A stretch of 5,256 nucleotides of DNA, taken from positions 1-5,256 of the forward strand of contig DATKGO010000042.1 of assembly GCA_035510695.1 (NCBI GenBank). Direction: 5' to 3'. Origin of the DNA: DAIDHK01 sp035510695 (lineage in GTDB: Bacteria; Patescibacteriota; Microgenomatia; Levybacterales; UBA12049). Below, piece by piece: positions 4,670 to 5,256 of the stretch. The position numbers and the translations under genes are program-made. A model generated the notes under the pieces. It was not told the origin of the DNA. It made no database searches and saw only the letters and a program-made list of their open reading frames with translations. Each line of letters opens with the position of its first letter. Position 1 is the first letter of the stretch.

Positions 4670-5256
4670 ATGGCTTCTCAAAACTTAGACGTGCTGTCAG
4701 ATAGATTTAATAGCCTAGCAGTTGCTCCCAACGCTTGGCTATTATATTTATCCTCTACAAGTGGTCTTAATAAAGGTGACACGCTCACTGTAAGAGAAGT
4801 TGATAGTCTGGGCAATTACTTAGGTCGCTATCGCACAGGTATTTGCAATAAAACAGTAACAGAACAATTCATAGTTTACGCTAAAGGCACCCAGTGCTAT
4901 TATTTCACTCCATTATCAAAGCCAATGCAAATATTTACATCTGCCCTATTCAAGCTAAACGTTGCAGTATCTCATACTGGCGATGTATTAGAAACTATAT
5001 TATTCTCTTTTAAAATCCCTGCGGGTACAATGGCGGCAAACGATATACTTCGTATAACGTCCTTCTTTGCTACAACAGGTACTTTAGGTACTTATGCAAT
5101 TAAGTATCGTATAAGCACTACAGGAGTTATTGCAGGTTCCTCTATTATTGCAAGTAATACTGTTGCAGCTGCAACGGATGGCACAGTACCATTGGTTCGT
5201 AATATTACCTTTAAAAACAGTCTTTCTGCGCAGTCTGCGGTAACGCTTACCGCAGG
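4670..5256 (+). CDS. Spike/fibre-like protein P3, N-terminal 195 codons (runs off the right edge)
   Basis: The frame from ATG 4670 is open to the end of the window, 195 full codons plus GG. The protein is rich in beta-type Thr/Ser/Val/Ile patches, such as FSFKIPAGTMAANDILRITS (113-132) and YAIKYRISTTG, and ends near RNITFKNSLSAQ (178-188). This IPAGT...NDxLRI...FKNS...DQFIIV arrangement resembles C-terminal fibre or spike domains in phages, so host recognition is a reasonable guess. It follows P2 by 11 bases. Continuing across a circular junction it meets the fragment at 1-180 and would be about 254-255 residues. With the eight G as printed, the frame would stop after ten more codons (TAG at 29-31). 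The N-terminus has no signal peptide. Confidence 0.78.
   Translation, partial: MASQNLDVLSDRFNSLAVAPNAWLLYLSSTSGLNKGDTLTVREVDSLGNYLGRYRTGICNKTVTEQFIVYAKGTQCYYFTPLSKPMQIFTSALFKLNVAVSHTGDVLETILFSFKIPAGTMAANDILRITSFFATTGTLGTYAIKYRISTTGVIAGSSIIASNTVAAATDGTVPLVRNITFKNSLSAQSAVTLTA
5235..5255. other. Perfect 9-bp hairpin next to the G run at the window junction
   Basis: CTGCGGTAA (5235-5243) pairs with TTACCGCAG (5247-5255) around the loop CGC. It lies inside the P3 gene, directly before the G run formed by 5255-5256 plus 1-6 if the molecule is circular. A tight hairpin next to a G homopolymer is a likely place for sequencing or assembly to break, and may also be functional in single-stranded DNA or mRNA. 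Confidence 0.8.

Overview
The window looks like one complete, or nearly complete, small circular replicon opened at an arbitrary point, most likely a single-stranded DNA phage (or a rolling-circle element related to one) of a Bacteroidetes host. Four observations support this. All convincing genes lie on the + strand. The main enzyme is an HUH-type rolling-circle replication initiator. The last reading frame runs off the right edge while the left edge begins with the tail of a similar protein, and the two halves read as one gene of about 254-255 codons if the G run at the junction is off by one or two bases. The promoter-like sites fit the Bacteroidetes pattern (TTG or TTTG, a spacer of about 19-20, then TAnnTTTG), and start codons lack Shine-Dalgarno sequences. 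The total size of about 5.26 kb suits a small ssDNA phage. No classical microvirus major capsid gene is recognisable.

Layout. 1-180: C-terminal end of a spike/fibre-like protein. 181-356: leader holding one copy of a 43-bp repeat. 357-1424: HUH replication initiator. 1364-1789: HNH nuclease-like protein overlapping the initiator by 61 bases. 1790-3075: long gene-poor region. It contains a possible 22-residue membrane peptide, a strong bidirectional terminator, two tandem 231-bp units that each carry three TG-separated hairpins, an array of TTACGGTG repeats and further stem-loops, and it is the best candidate for the origin and packaging region. 3076-3762 and 3981-4658: two paralogous proteins (P1 and P2) with a shared N-terminal domain of about 105 residues and a beta-rich C-terminal part. 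3752-3901: a promoter, short transcript and terminator cassette between them. 3922-3964: the second copy of the 43-bp repeat. 4670-5256: the N-terminal 195 codons of the spike/fibre-like protein (P3).

Reading the genes together: the initiator would nick and start rolling-circle synthesis, possibly at the structured repeat region. The HNH protein is a DNA-processing accessory of unknown role. P1, P2 and P3 form a probable virion module, with P2-P3 as a tight operon behind a possible attenuator. The most unusual elements are the tandem hairpin units, whose stems show compensatory changes between copies and whose four small hairpins all match the exceptionally stable GCGNAGC mini-hairpin on the complementary strand, and the hairpin plus G-run inside the spike gene at the junction. 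Family assignments come from motif recognition only; no database search was run.
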